Source: Microcaldota archaeon
GTDB taxonomy: Archaea; Micrarchaeota; Micrarchaeia; Anstonellales; Bilamarchaeaceae
Reading direction: 5' to 3'
Assembly: GCA_030668565.1 (NCBI GenBank)
Contig: DAOVFD010000001.1
Location: forward strand, 1 to 43,541
Length of the DNA stretch: 43,541 nucleotides
Made by a program: the position numbers and the translations under genes. The notes under the pieces were generated by a model. That model was not told where the DNA came from, searched no databases, and saw only the letters and a list, made by a program, of their open reading frames with translations. Below are positions 1 through 8,523 of this stretch, piece by piece. Position 1 is the first letter of the stretch; each line of letters opens with the position of its first letter.

Positions 1-3000
1 CTCAAGAAATACGAGGGACTCGACGAAAAGTCAGATAAAGCGGCAGACAACCTAGCCACTTTAGATAAAAAAATAGCAGAAAAACAAAAAAGAGCACAGG
101 AAGAGATAAACGGCATTGAAAAAGCCGAAAGAGAGCTCATACAAAAGCAATTCCCTGTCCTGAAAGTAGCATACGACCTGATAAAAGAAATCTGCGATAA
201 AAATGCGTCTGATGGAAAAGAGATAAAGAAGAAGGAGTATCTTTTAGCACTAGTTCATTATAGTGGTGGCAGTAGAGGTAAAGGCGATTATTCGGCATAT
301 GGCCATAAAAGAGAATGGAGATTACTAAGGTGGCTCAAAACAAAGATAAAGTGGATGGGAAGCGTTCCACTATTAAAGCATGAACCGGAGTGGGAGGAAC
401 TCCAGGAGATAAAGAAATTAAAACAAAAAATGCAGCCAAACGAGAAGAAAGAAAAACTGAGTAAGCGCATTAATGCGGCACTAGGCAATGCACTTAAAAA
501 GACCTTATTTTGGGGAGCTGACAATCTTCTATGGACTAAAAAAGTAGCAAGTATAAAATCAAAATTCTGGAAAACAGCAGCAATAGTAGGTCTGTCTCCG
601 ATATGGTTAACACAGGGAGTTGTAACCGGAACATTCCTTGCGGTTTCAAAAGCCATTGACTCTGTGGACTATTTATGCAGAACAGACTGGCTGAAGAAGT
701 TGTTCAATAAGGTAGATAACGAAGTTAGACGAAACATACTGACAGTAATCTTCTTCCCGTTCCGGGTTGCTCATTCAGCAGCAGTACTTATTGTGGGTGT
801 ACCTGCAGCAGTCGTTCTGTGGCCTCTTTCAAAGTTGCTGAGATGGACTACAAAGGAGGTAGACACACCAAAACAGATTATCCGTGAGGATATCACATCC
901 AAACTTCTAGAAAAGGACAGAGAGAGGAGGTATGTAACTACGCACGCATGGTTGACAGCTTCGAAAATAATAACGACTGCAGGTATACTCGCAGCGGCAG
1001 CCGGTATGGTGAACTGGGCATCACCACACATAAAGAAGGGTCTAAAGTTCGCAGGTTCCAATACTTCCATAATCTGGGAGGGTATGTGGAGCGGACGATA
1101 TCCTCATGAAAATTACGGAGATGGAAGCAAGCACACAGAAACAGAACCCACCACGCTTGAAGCTAACCTAAAAAGCAGGGACCACTATGCTTCGGCATAT
1201 TATAGGGAAAGTGAACCGCGTCCATACTCGAAGATGCTTGCAAGGTCTTATTACGGAGTAAAGGAAGGCGAAGAAACACCTGAAGAAATATCAAATGAAG
1301 ACATACAGGCACTTGGGAATGTGATTTATAACAGAGAAGTAAAAGGAACTCCGAAGCAAAAGGCATGGCTTGAGGAATATGCAAAAGATGACGAAGAGGG
1401 TTATATTAGAATAGCTGACCAATCTCGTTTTCAAAAATATAAATATGATAAGTACGAACCGGACGCTATGGCAGTTGTTTCAATTGAGAACAAGGACGGA
1501 ACCTATTCGATGGGTGTAAATACTCCAACTGCACATGAAAAGAAGAAACAACTTCTTGACAAACAGCTTGCATGGCTTGAAAGCCACCCTGAAGTCGTGA
1601 AATTCCTTGAAGAAGCATACAGTCTTAGGGAGGTTGACGAAGTTACAACTTATGATCGTGATATAAACATAGATAAAAAGAAAAGTGAATTGAAGGCTGA
1701 GGGATGGTATGGAAATTCTGATGGCAGTCCTGTTCTAAAAGAGGTGCAAGAGAGAAACAAACAAGGAAAATTAGTAACGGATGGAGAAGGAAATCCCAAG
1801 ATGGTGAAAAAGGATGTTTATTACAAGACAAGTTACACAGGACCGAAAAAGGATGGTATCAAGCTAAACACCGACAAAACAGAGAAGTTCTTAAATGAAC
1901 TGATGAATGCAGAAAAGAAAGGAAAGACAATAACTGCTGCCTACCTTTCGGAAAACCTTCTTGATTTCATAGACAACGATTACTTGATAGCTGCAAAAGT
2001 AAACCAGTGCATGAGGGCTTATAAAATAAAGAAACTTGAAAATGCAAAATTCCTTGTGAACAACCCGACAGTGATGGATTGGATAAAACCTATGTTTGTG
2101 AAAGGAAATTCTGCCTGGCACGTAAATCCTGATAAAAGGGATGTTATGGTTGAGCTTCTTGTGAATCAGGCTGATAAAGATGGTGCGATACCCACATTGT
2201 CAATGGCCAAACTGGTGCCTCTCACTACGATGACAGTAACGGCTAAAATACTGAACGATGCACTTAAGAAAGAACTTACAGAAGACGGAAAAGTTAAAGA
2301 TAAAAACTGGTTGCTGGAGGATACCTGCAGCCTGTTCGGAATGAACAAGGCAGGCCAGAAACTCAGAGAACAGCTTAAGGAGCATTACCCAAGGAAATCT
2401 GAGAATGCGTTCTATCTGTTGGAAAACGAGATAGTAAAGCAGGTAAATGACATGGGTCATCAGGTTAAGGAGGGCAAGGAAAAAGAAGTTCTATGGATGA
2501 CGCTCTGGGAGCTTGGACAGCAGAATGCAACAGACACCAGCGGAGATTGCAATAATGCGCTATTCCCTCCAGCAAGAAGCACCCCATCCGGAAAGGAAAG
2601 CATGAACGATAAGCGTGAGGAGATAATGAGCAAGGTGGTTGTCTGGGCAAAGAAAAAGAACCTGCTCGATACAATATCGGCCTATAAACCGGAAATGAGT
2701 GTAAGGGAGCTTATGCTTGATTACAGGAACGTCGGCGGTTACAACATTGTAGACGACAGGGCGGATGACTTCGTAACAAGGGTAAAACAGCACCTTGAAA
2801 AAGGAGGAAGTACTCTGGACTTTGAACAGCCTTATGGAAGGGCGTTTCCATGGTTAGTAAGCCAGGGAATAATAGAGATACCAGGCGATGAGGTTACTGC
2901 TGCCGAATCGGAAAAAGGAGGACTTGATATGACATTAAGGATAGTGCCTGAGACCATCAAAATACTTCCGAACCTGCAGGCCGAACTGAAAATATATCTG

Positions 3001-3606
3001 TCTGTTAACGATACTTATGACAAAATGGTTGGGGAATATAACGGGGATAAAGTGGACTATGAAATTAACAAGTTTATAACATTGCACGTAAACGCCTATT
3101 ATAGCAACAAGAAAGCATACGAAGACACAGGTGACGAGAAGTACAAGAAATCGCTGCGCTCTGCAAAGAGTGACCTCAAGAAAAGTGGAATAATCATCCT
3201 GAGCGAGAAGATGAAGAATGAAGATGATAAAAAATTAGTCATCCTGAGTGAGGAGATGAAGAATAAAGATAATGAAAAGCCTAAGGATAAGAGGATTTAC
3301 TCGCATCTTAAGGTGGGTGGCACGGTTAAGGATGAGAGGATTTATTCTAATCTCAGTGTCGGTGACCCTATAATAAAAAACAGCAACGATCTTATACGGA
3401 CTGTGCTTGATTCCAAGGTCATGGAGGAGAAGTTCCCGAAAAAAGAAGGGGAGAAAAAAGAGGTAAAGAAAGAAACAGGAAAGGTGGAAGCAAAGAAGGA
3501 AGAGAAAGAGGAAGCAGAAGAAAAGCCTGAGAAAAAAACCAAAAAGAAAAGTGGGAAGAAGAAAAAGAAGCCAAAAGGGCCACCTCCGCCACCGACCTTT
3601 GGATAA
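1..3606 (+). CDS. Giant Lys/Glu-rich membrane-associated protein, 5' partial
   Basis: The reading frame of the first ATG at 355 is open back to base 1, so the true start lies outside the window; at least 1201 residues are encoded. I recognise no family. Counting from the window edge, the first 118 residues are a charged, coiled-coil-like stretch. Hydrophobic segments follow near residues 190-217, 248-277 and 318-339, and then about 850 mostly soluble, charged residues. Near the C terminus two different 15-residue units are each tandemly duplicated. The protein ends in a Lys/Glu-rich tail and a short proline run (PPPPP). The likely topology is a small membrane anchor with a large cytoplasmic part. 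Its style (huge, Lys/Glu-rich, few hydrophobic segments) resembles the 1053-residue protein at 22044, so they may be functionally related; this is inference only. The gene converges with prs, with one base between the stop codons. Confidence 0.8.
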   Translation, partial: LKKYEGLDEKSDKAADNLATLDKKIAEKQKRAQEEINGIEKAERELIQKQFPVLKVAYDLIKEICDKNASDGKEIKKKEYLLALVHYSGGSRGKGDYSAYGHKREWRLLRWLKTKIKWMGSVPLLKHEPEWEELQEIKKLKQKMQPNEKKEKLSKRINAALGNALKKTLFWGADNLLWTKKVASIKSKFWKTAAIVGLSPIWLTQGVVTGTFLAVSKAIDSVDYLCRTDWLKKLFNKVDNEVRRNILTVIFFPFRVAHSAAVLIVGVPAAVVLWPLSKLLRWTTKEVDTPKQIIREDITSKLLEKDRERRYVTTHAWLTASKIITTAGILAAAAGMVNWASPHIKKGLKFAGSNTSIIWEGMWSGRYPHENYGDGSKHTETEPTTLEANLKSRDHYASAYYRESEPRPYSKMLARSYYGVKEGEETPEEISNEDIQALGNVIYNREVKGTPKQKAWLEEYAKDDEEGYIRIADQSRFQKYKYDKYEPDAMAVVSIENKDGTYSMGVNTPTAHEKKKQLLDKQLAWLESHPEVVKFLEEAYSLREVDEVTTYDRDINIDKKKSELKAEGWYGNSDGSPVLKEVQERNKQGKLVTDGEGNPKMVKKDVYYKTSYTGPKKDGIKLNTDKTEKFLNELMNAEKKGKTITAAYLSENLLDFIDNDYLIAAKVNQCMRAYKIKKLENAKFLVNNPTVMDWIKPMFVKGNSAWHVNPDKRDVMVELLVNQADKDGAIPTLSMAKLVPLTTMTVTAKILNDALKKELTEDGKVKDKNWLLEDTCSLFGMNKAGQKLREQLKEHYPRKSENAFYLLENEIVKQVNDMGHQVKEGKEKEVLWMTLWELGQQNATDTSGDCNNALFPPARSTPSGKESMNDKREEIMSKVVVWAKKKNLLDTISAYKPEMSVRELMLDYRNVGGYNIVDDRADDFVTRVKQHLEKGGSTLDFEQPYGRAFPWLVSQGIIEIPGDEVTAAESEKGGLDMTLRIVPETIKILPNLQAELKIYLSVNDTYDKMVGEYNGDKVDYEINKFITLHVNAYYSNKKAYEDTGDEKYKKSLRSAKSDLKKSGIIILSEKMKNEDDKKLVILSEEMKNKDNEKPKDKRIYSHLKVGGTVKDERIYSNLSVGDPIIKNSNDLIRTVLDSKVMEEKFPKKEGEKKEVKKETGKVEAKKEEKEEAEEKPEKKTKKKSGKKKKKPKGPPPPPTFG
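3196..3372 (+). repeat. Two consecutive 45-nt tandem duplications inside the giant CDS
   Basis: Two different 15-codon units are each present twice with a 45-nt period. Copies beginning at 3196 and 3241 encode ILSEKMKNEDDKK and ILSEEMKNKDNEK. Copies beginning at 3283 and 3328 encode KDKRIYSHLKVGG and KDERIYSNLSVGD. The copies differ at synonymous and non-synonymous positions, so these are diverged duplications, not an assembly artefact. Confidence 0.8.
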
Positions 3607-3607
3607 A

Positions 3608-4447
3608 TTAAAAGTATTTCTCTATAAGCGGGGCAATGCTTACTTCCGAAGCTTTTGAAGGTATGCTATTGGTTACAAATACACCATTGCATACTCCTTT
3701 CAGTTTTTCTAATGAATTCTTAAGGAAGAAACCATGGGTTGCTGCGCAGAATACCTTTTCAGCACCTCCTTTTTTTACGTTTTCAACTGCCTTAATCATG
3801 GTTCCGCCCGTTGAAATCATGTCATCAAGTATGAGAATATTCTTTCCTTTTACTTCGAATGTTCTCTCAATGGATTCTATCTTTCTGTAGGCTTCCCCTC
3901 CCTCCTGGTATTCCCCTCTTTTCTTTTCCATGCTTTTTCCGCCGAATTCCTCAACCAGGTATCTGGCACCTACGTCAGGACCTATGACTTCTATTTCGCC
4001 TGCTTTTTGCAATTTCGCCATTGCATGCTCTATAAGAAGCTTGTTTGCTGAGATGTTTTCTATTTCAAGTCCTCCGTAAGTGAAGGTTCCCTCTTTCTTC
4101 AGGAAATGACAGTCTATTGTAACAAGTTTTTTTGCACCTGCGTTGACAAGGATATTGCAAACTATTTCTGCACTGAGCGCCTCGCCTTCCTTGAAGGTCT
4201 TGTCCTGCCTTGAGTATGGAAGATAGGGTGAAACGAACGTGGTTGGAGCTCCTGCGCGCTTTAGTGTGTCGAGCATAAGAACTGCCTGGATTAACGCATT
4301 GTCCTGATTCGGATAAAGACGGTGGAATAATGTTGAATCCTCTTTTTTTATTCCTGGAAGCAGTACATAATCATCTCCGTCAGGAAATGTTTTCATCTCA
4401 ATATTTGGTTCTAGCAAATCCGAGAAATTTGGTGATACGAATCGCAT
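3608..4447 (-). CDS. prs: Ribose-phosphate diphosphokinase (PRPP synthetase)
   Basis: Makes phosphoribosyl pyrophosphate from ribose 5-phosphate and ATP, the precursor for purine, pyrimidine and histidine synthesis. The 279 residues match the archaeal short form of the family. Visible motifs are YLPYSRQDK (residues 75-83, nucleotide-binding loop), DCH (112-114), GPDVGA (157-162) and the PRPP-binding loop LDDMISTGGT (207-216). The start ATG lies 27.5 nt from the centre of a palindromic TATA box shared with the divergent elp3, which suggests a leaderless transcript. It converges with the giant protein gene on its other side. Supply of PRPP fits with purC elsewhere in the window. Confidence 0.95.
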   Translation of the reverse strand: MRFVSPNFSDLLEPNIEMKTFPDGDDYVLLPGIKKEDSTLFHRLYPNQDNALIQAVLMLDTLKRAGAPTTFVSPYLPYSRQDKTFKEGEALSAEIVCNILVNAGAKKLVTIDCHFLKKEGTFTYGGLEIENISANKLLIEHAMAKLQKAGEIEVIGPDVGARYLVEEFGGKSMEKKRGEYQEGGEAYRKIESIERTFEVKGKNILILDDMISTGGTMIKAVENVKKGGAEKVFCAATHGFFLKNSLEKLKGVCNGVFVTNSIPSKASEVSIAPLIEKYF

Positions 4448-4469
4448 AATCTTTCTATGATATAACCCA

Positions 4470-4478
4470 TTTTTAAAA
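4470..4478. promoter_or_regulatory. Shared bidirectional TATA box between prs and elp3
   Basis: TTTTTAAAA contains the palindrome TTTTAAAA at 4471-4478. Its centre (4474.5) is exactly 27.5 nt from the first base of the prs start codon (4447) and 27.5 nt from the first base of the elp3 start codon (4502). One symmetric element can therefore position leaderless transcription in both directions. Confidence 0.65.
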
Positions 4479-4501
4479 CTTAACCGACACTTTTATCCAT
4501 C

Positions 4502-6040
4502 ATGGATAATAGAGAAGAGGCTGTAGAATACATAATCAAAAATATTCTTGACGGGAGGAGGGATATTCATAGGCTGAAGAGGGAGGCATCGGTTAAATTC
4601 TCTGTGGATATAATAAGGAATTCTGAGATACTGAAAAAATCGAAAGGAAGAATTCCGGATGATGCGGCTGAGGTGCTGAGGAAAAAACCGATGAGAACGA
4701 TGTCCGGAGTAACACCGGTAGCCATAATGATTAAACCTTCAGGCTCCTGCAGCCATAACTGTATTTACTGTCCCTTTACCGGAAGGGCTGCAAAAAGCTA
4801 TACAGGAAACGAGCCTGCGGCAATGAGGGCAAGGCAGGCGGATTTCGAACCGGATAAGCAGATTGGTTTGAGATTGAAGCAGTACAGGGAGATGGGGCAT
4901 CCTACGGATAAATGCGAGATAATAATCATGGGGGGAACGTTCCTTGAGATGCCTGACGAATATAAGAGGGATTTCATAAAACGGGTTTATGACAGGTTGA
5001 ATGGAACAACATCTGAAACGCTTGAAGATGCGCTGCTTAAAAACGAGAGTGCGGAGCACAGGGCAATAGGACTTACGATAGAAACAAGGCCTGATGTGTG
5101 CGGGAAAGAACAGATAGACGAGGTGCTTGGATATGGAGCAACAAGGGTTGAACTGGGCGTGCAGCATCCGGATGATACTATTTATGAGAAAGTAAGCCGG
5201 GGACACAAGACTGAAGACGTCATAAGAGCCACCGCGCTTCTGAAAAATTCTGCCTTCAAGGTGCTTTACCATCTTATGCCGGGAATACCAGGTTCGAATC
5301 CGAAAAAGGACATTGAGATGATAAAAAAGGTATTTGATGACAGGAATTTCAGGCCTGACATGCTCAAGATTTATCCCACCCTTGTTATGGAAAATACAGA
5401 GCTTTATGAAATGATGGAAAATGGGGAATATGAACCGTATTCTTCAGAACAGGCTGCTGATGTGATTGCTGAATTCTTCAGATACATACCGAAATACGTA
5501 AGGGTAATGAGAATACAAAGAGACATTCCTGCAAATCTTATATTTTCCGGAGTGAAGAAAAGCAATCTCAGGGAACTTGTGCATAGCAGGATAAGGGAAA
5601 AAGGAATAAAGCCGAAGGAAATCAGATGGAGGGAAATAAAGGGAAGGAAATTTAATCCCATGGAGTTTTCTGTTAAAAGAACTGATTATGATGCGAGCAA
5701 CGGAAAAGAGATATTCCTTTCATATGAAAATGATGGAGGGGCGCTTGCCGGATTCATAAGGTTGAGACTTAATGAGGGGGAGAGCATTGCAGAAGAGATA
5801 AATGGGGACTGTGCGCTTATAAGGGAACTTCATGTTTACGGGACAGAAGCGGAGATAGGAAAAGGCGGCGATGTCCAGCACAAGGGGATAGGAAAGAAAC
5901 TGCTTGAAGAGGCCGAGAACATAGCAAAAGAATCGGGAAGGAAAAGAATGATTATAATAAGCGGGGCAGGAGCAAGGGAATATTACTTCAGGCAGGGATA
6001 TGAAAGGTCTGGGAGATACGTGGCTAGGAAACTTCTATAA
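4502..6040 (+). CDS. elp3: Elp3-family tRNA uridine-34 modification enzyme (radical SAM + GNAT)
   Basis: Archaeal Elp3 installs the carboxymethyl group on C5 of wobble uridine in tRNA, using a radical-SAM domain and an acetyl-CoA-binding GNAT domain. The N-terminal tRNA-binding region contains MRTMSGVTPVAIM. The Fe-S cysteines are C83, C87 and C90 (CSHNCIYC, spacing CX3CX2C). Family features GNEPAAMRAR and IIMGGTFLEMP follow, then TIETRPD and HLMPGIPGS. The C-terminal GNAT domain has the acetyl-CoA loop QHKGIGKKLL and ends with YYFRQGYE. The 512-residue length is normal. The ATG sits 27.5 nt from the TATA centre, so the transcript is probably leaderless. The 3' end overlaps the convergent coiled-coil gene by 17 bp. 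As I recall, homologues usually have a wider first cysteine spacing (CX4 or CX9), so this spacing is worth noting. Confidence 0.95.
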   Translation: MDNREEAVEYIIKNILDGRRDIHRLKREASVKFSVDIIRNSEILKKSKGRIPDDAAEVLRKKPMRTMSGVTPVAIMIKPSGSCSHNCIYCPFTGRAAKSYTGNEPAAMRARQADFEPDKQIGLRLKQYREMGHPTDKCEIIIMGGTFLEMPDEYKRDFIKRVYDRLNGTTSETLEDALLKNESAEHRAIGLTIETRPDVCGKEQIDEVLGYGATRVELGVQHPDDTIYEKVSRGHKTEDVIRATALLKNSAFKVLYHLMPGIPGSNPKKDIEMIKKVFDDRNFRPDMLKIYPTLVMENTELYEMMENGEYEPYSSEQAADVIAEFFRYIPKYVRVMRIQRDIPANLIFSGVKKSNLRELVHSRIREKGIKPKEIRWREIKGRKFNPMEFSVKRTDYDASNGKEIFLSYENDGGALAGFIRLRLNEGESIAEEINGDCALIRELHVYGTEAEIGKGGDVQHKGIGKKLLEEAENIAKESGRKRMIIISGAGAREYYFRQGYERSGRYVARKLL

Positions 6041-6860
6041 TGAACTTTTCCTCATCATTCGTCCCTTTTAGAAGCTCGTCCTGCTCTTTCAGAAGGTCAA
6101 GATATTTTCTCTGTAGGTCTGCGAATTCCTTTTCCTCATCTTCTGTCAGTTCTTTTATCTGCCTTTGGGCATTCTTCCACTGTAATGGGGGGGAAATCTT
6201 TTCTATATTTGAAAGGTTTGTGCTGAGTTTTTCAGCAACATCCTGCGCAACCCATACCTTCCTGTTCGATATTACAAAGAGCTTTTCATGCTCTTCGCCC
6301 CTTCCTGCAAGCACCTGTGTTCCGTCTTCCGAAACAGAGCAGGATATGCCTAGTCTGTTGAAAAGTATTACTATAACCCTTATTGTTTCACTGTCGCATC
6401 CTTCAACAGGAACAGACTCCTGAACCTTACCGTTTTCAAGAATTTCAGCGAACCTGTCCCTTGTTTCCATATCCTTTACACTTGACAGTATTATCAGCAG
6501 TTTTGCAATGCTTTCCTTGTTCTCAAGATTTTCCTTAAGGTACTGGCTGCGTTCCCTCAATATATCAAATGTCTCGCCATATCTGGATTTGAGCGCCTTT
6601 GCCTGCTCCTCAATCGAGAAATTGGATAATTTGCTCTGTAGGTCCGAGATTTTTGCGGAATTAAGCATACAGAATCTTATTTCCGCCTTTTTCAGTTTAT
6701 AAAGAAGTTCGTCGCGGGATGCCTTTGTTTTAATCATGCCCTGGGAGATTTCATCGAGATTTTGGCCTTCCAGCTCCAGATATGCTTTTTTTAGTTCTAA
6801 CTCTACCGACCTTTTTTCCAGTTCCACTAACGCTGCCACGTCCTTTATTCCTATCTGCAT
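6024..6860 (-). CDS. Coiled-coil protein of unknown function
   Basis: No family recognised. The 278 residues have no signal peptide or membrane segment. Residues 1-130 and about 225-270 are strongly heptad-like and rich in Lys, Glu and Leu. Between them lies a compact alpha/beta stretch (about 150-215, including IRVIVILFNRLGIS and VISNRKVWVAQDVAEKL). The start at 6860 is supported by GGCGATC just upstream of the ATG; the next Met would remove 41 residues and has no good binding site. This start lies 110 bp inside the preceding protease gene, in another frame. It appears to be the last gene of the 11-gene operon that begins at 20638. A cytoplasmic scaffold or adaptor role is only a guess. Confidence 0.75.
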   Translation of the reverse strand: MQIGIKDVAALVELEKRSVELELKKAYLELEGQNLDEISQGMIKTKASRDELLYKLKKAEIRFCMLNSAKISDLQSKLSNFSIEEQAKALKSRYGETFDILRERSQYLKENLENKESIAKLLIILSSVKDMETRDRFAEILENGKVQESVPVEGCDSETIRVIVILFNRLGISCSVSEDGTQVLAGRGEEHEKLFVISNRKVWVAQDVAEKLSTNLSNIEKISPPLQWKNAQRQIKELTEDEEKEFADLQRKYLDLLKEQDELLKGTNDEEKFIIEVS

Positions 6861-8523
6861 ATGATCGCCTTTTTGGGAGAATGTAGAGTAAAACGAAGGA
6901 AAAGAATAAAAAGATTAACACGAGCAACTCGAATGGAATTTCCTCCTGGACAGTTTCATCCTTAACAACTGTTTTCATCTGCATTTTCATTTCATCCGTG
7001 GCATCGTCAAGATTTTTGGAATATATGAAAAGACGGTAAGCCGTCGATATGCTGGGGGAATTTTCATTCATGAAGAAAAAGCCCTGGCTGTGGTATATCC
7101 GTCCCCAGACAGAAGTTCTTTCTTCTTCCGAAAGCTGTTTTGTTGTTTCCTCAAGCTCATCAGAAGTGGTAAGAAGAAGGTCAAGGTCAACCTCATCCAT
7201 GGATATCACGTAAACGGCATCGTATATGGCCGCACCGTAGTATCCGTTATCATAGGATTTCTTTGCAATCGCCAGACGGGAGGCGGTCTCAGGAGTATGC
7301 TGGGTGGATTCAGCCTCTGCTATCTTCAGCTCAGCAAGCCCCTTCCATGTGCTCTCATTCAGTTCAGCACCCCCAAAATCAGATGCGATATCTCCAAACA
7401 TGCCTGAAACGCGGCACCAGGCATCGGCATACATCAGCTCATGATACGCTGCATACCTCTCCTCCAGAAGAATATTCACTGCAATATCTGTAGAATCGAT
7501 TTTATCGAGTGCCCACATTCTTCTCAGGTCAGAAGCCACTGCCCACTCAAAGTTTTCATCAGTGATAACCGGTCTTTCTTTCGAATCAAGACATGACACT
7601 ATTTCGTCTTTCTTTTCGTCAAGATTAACATAGTCTTCAAGAACGGCATTTATCGTTGATATCTCCACATAATTCAGGAATGCATCATTCGCAGCAGTAA
7701 AATAATAGCCCCGTCCGATTACCTCAAGCTGTTCTGAAATTGAATCAGAGAAATAATCCTTTATCCATTCTTCCGAAGAGGGCATCCTGTCCAGTGTCCA
7801 GTTCTCAATCTCAATCATCTTTATTGCAGTATTACGGAGCGGAAGAGTACCCGGATAGTTAATGGGCGTTACGTTTTCAGAAAGCCTTGTTTCATATATT
7901 GTATAATTCCTTTCCGACACGGTAATATTGTAAAGCATGAAATCGATTACCTCATCAACCGTTTTTACCTCTATAATTGTTATGCCGTAACTTCTCTCCA
8001 GCCTGTCAAGCGTCAGTGATTCATATATCGTATTATATGGTGTGATGAAATATTCCGCACCGTTCTCCACTGCTGCATTTGTTTTTTCATACAGCCCTCC
8101 GACAGGACCGATGGTGCCATAGCTGTCAACCGAGCCAGTAATCAGGGTATCATTTCTCATGGAAAGATTTTCGAAAAGGGCATAGGACATAACGGATATC
8201 GCAGCACCTGCACTGGGGCCGTCCAGGTATTCACCGTATGGCAGGGATCCGAAATCAACAAGCACGTCACAATTTGAATATTCGGAATCCGACTTATCCC
8301 GTGAATATTCAAGAGCCCTTTTTATCGACTGCTGGGTGCTTATTCCCGCATAGGGGAGAAGCCGGACATATTCGCTTCCGGAACCGGGAACAAGCTTGAT
8401 TGTAACGGTTACTGTGTTTCCGCCATCCCCGACTACTGCCACAAGGTCATGGCTTATCTCTCCTGAGCATGCAGATACAAGATAAATCAGCATCAATGCA
8501 GAAAAGACGAGTTTGAGTTTCAT
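6751..8523 (-). CDS. Exported, membrane-anchored Lon-type (S16) serine protease
   Basis: The protein has the catalytic Ser-Lys domain of the Lon peptidase family but no AAA+ ATPase. An N-terminal signal ends in a lipobox-like VSAC (Cys19). The S16 nucleophile motif is LDGPSAGAA (Ser104) and the general-base Lys147 lies in GGLYEKTNAA. About 350 helical residues follow, then one membrane segment near residues 525-547 (FELLVLIFLFFSFVLLYIL) and a roughly 40-residue Arg/Lys-rich tail. Predicted topology places the protease outside the cell with the basic tail in the cytoplasm. Soluble, ATPase-less S16 ectodomain proteins are known in archaea; their substrates are unclear. The start overlaps the upstream GNAT-like gene by 4 bp (ATGA), implying translational coupling. 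The last 110 bp, encoding the basic tail, overlap the downstream gene. A role in processing surface components of the same operon is inference. Confidence 0.9.
   Translation of the reverse strand: MKLKLVFSALMLIYLVSACSGEISHDLVAVVGDGGNTVTVTIKLVPGSGSEYVRLLPYAGISTQQSIKRALEYSRDKSDSEYSNCDVLVDFGSLPYGEYLDGPSAGAAISVMSYALFENLSMRNDTLITGSVDSYGTIGPVGGLYEKTNAAVENGAEYFITPYNTIYESLTLDRLERSYGITIIEVKTVDEVIDFMLYNITVSERNYTIYETRLSENVTPINYPGTLPLRNTAIKMIEIENWTLDRMPSSEEWIKDYFSDSISEQLEVIGRGYYFTAANDAFLNYVEISTINAVLEDYVNLDEKKDEIVSCLDSKERPVITDENFEWAVASDLRRMWALDKIDSTDIAVNILLEERYAAYHELMYADAWCRVSGMFGDIASDFGGAELNESTWKGLAELKIAEAESTQHTPETASRLAIAKKSYDNGYYGAAIYDAVYVISMDEVDLDLLLTTSDELEETTKQLSEEERTSVWGRIYHSQGFFFMNENSPSISTAYRLFIYSKNLDDATDEMKMQMKTVVKDETVQEEIPFELLVLIFLFFSFVLLYILPKRRSYADRNKGRGSVSGTGKKVGRVRTKKSISGAGRPKSR

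Noticed and set aside
4739..5272. 177-codon minus-strand frame opposite elp3
   Set aside because: It is a shadow of the strongly supported elp3 frame, with no recognisable domain and improbable composition.
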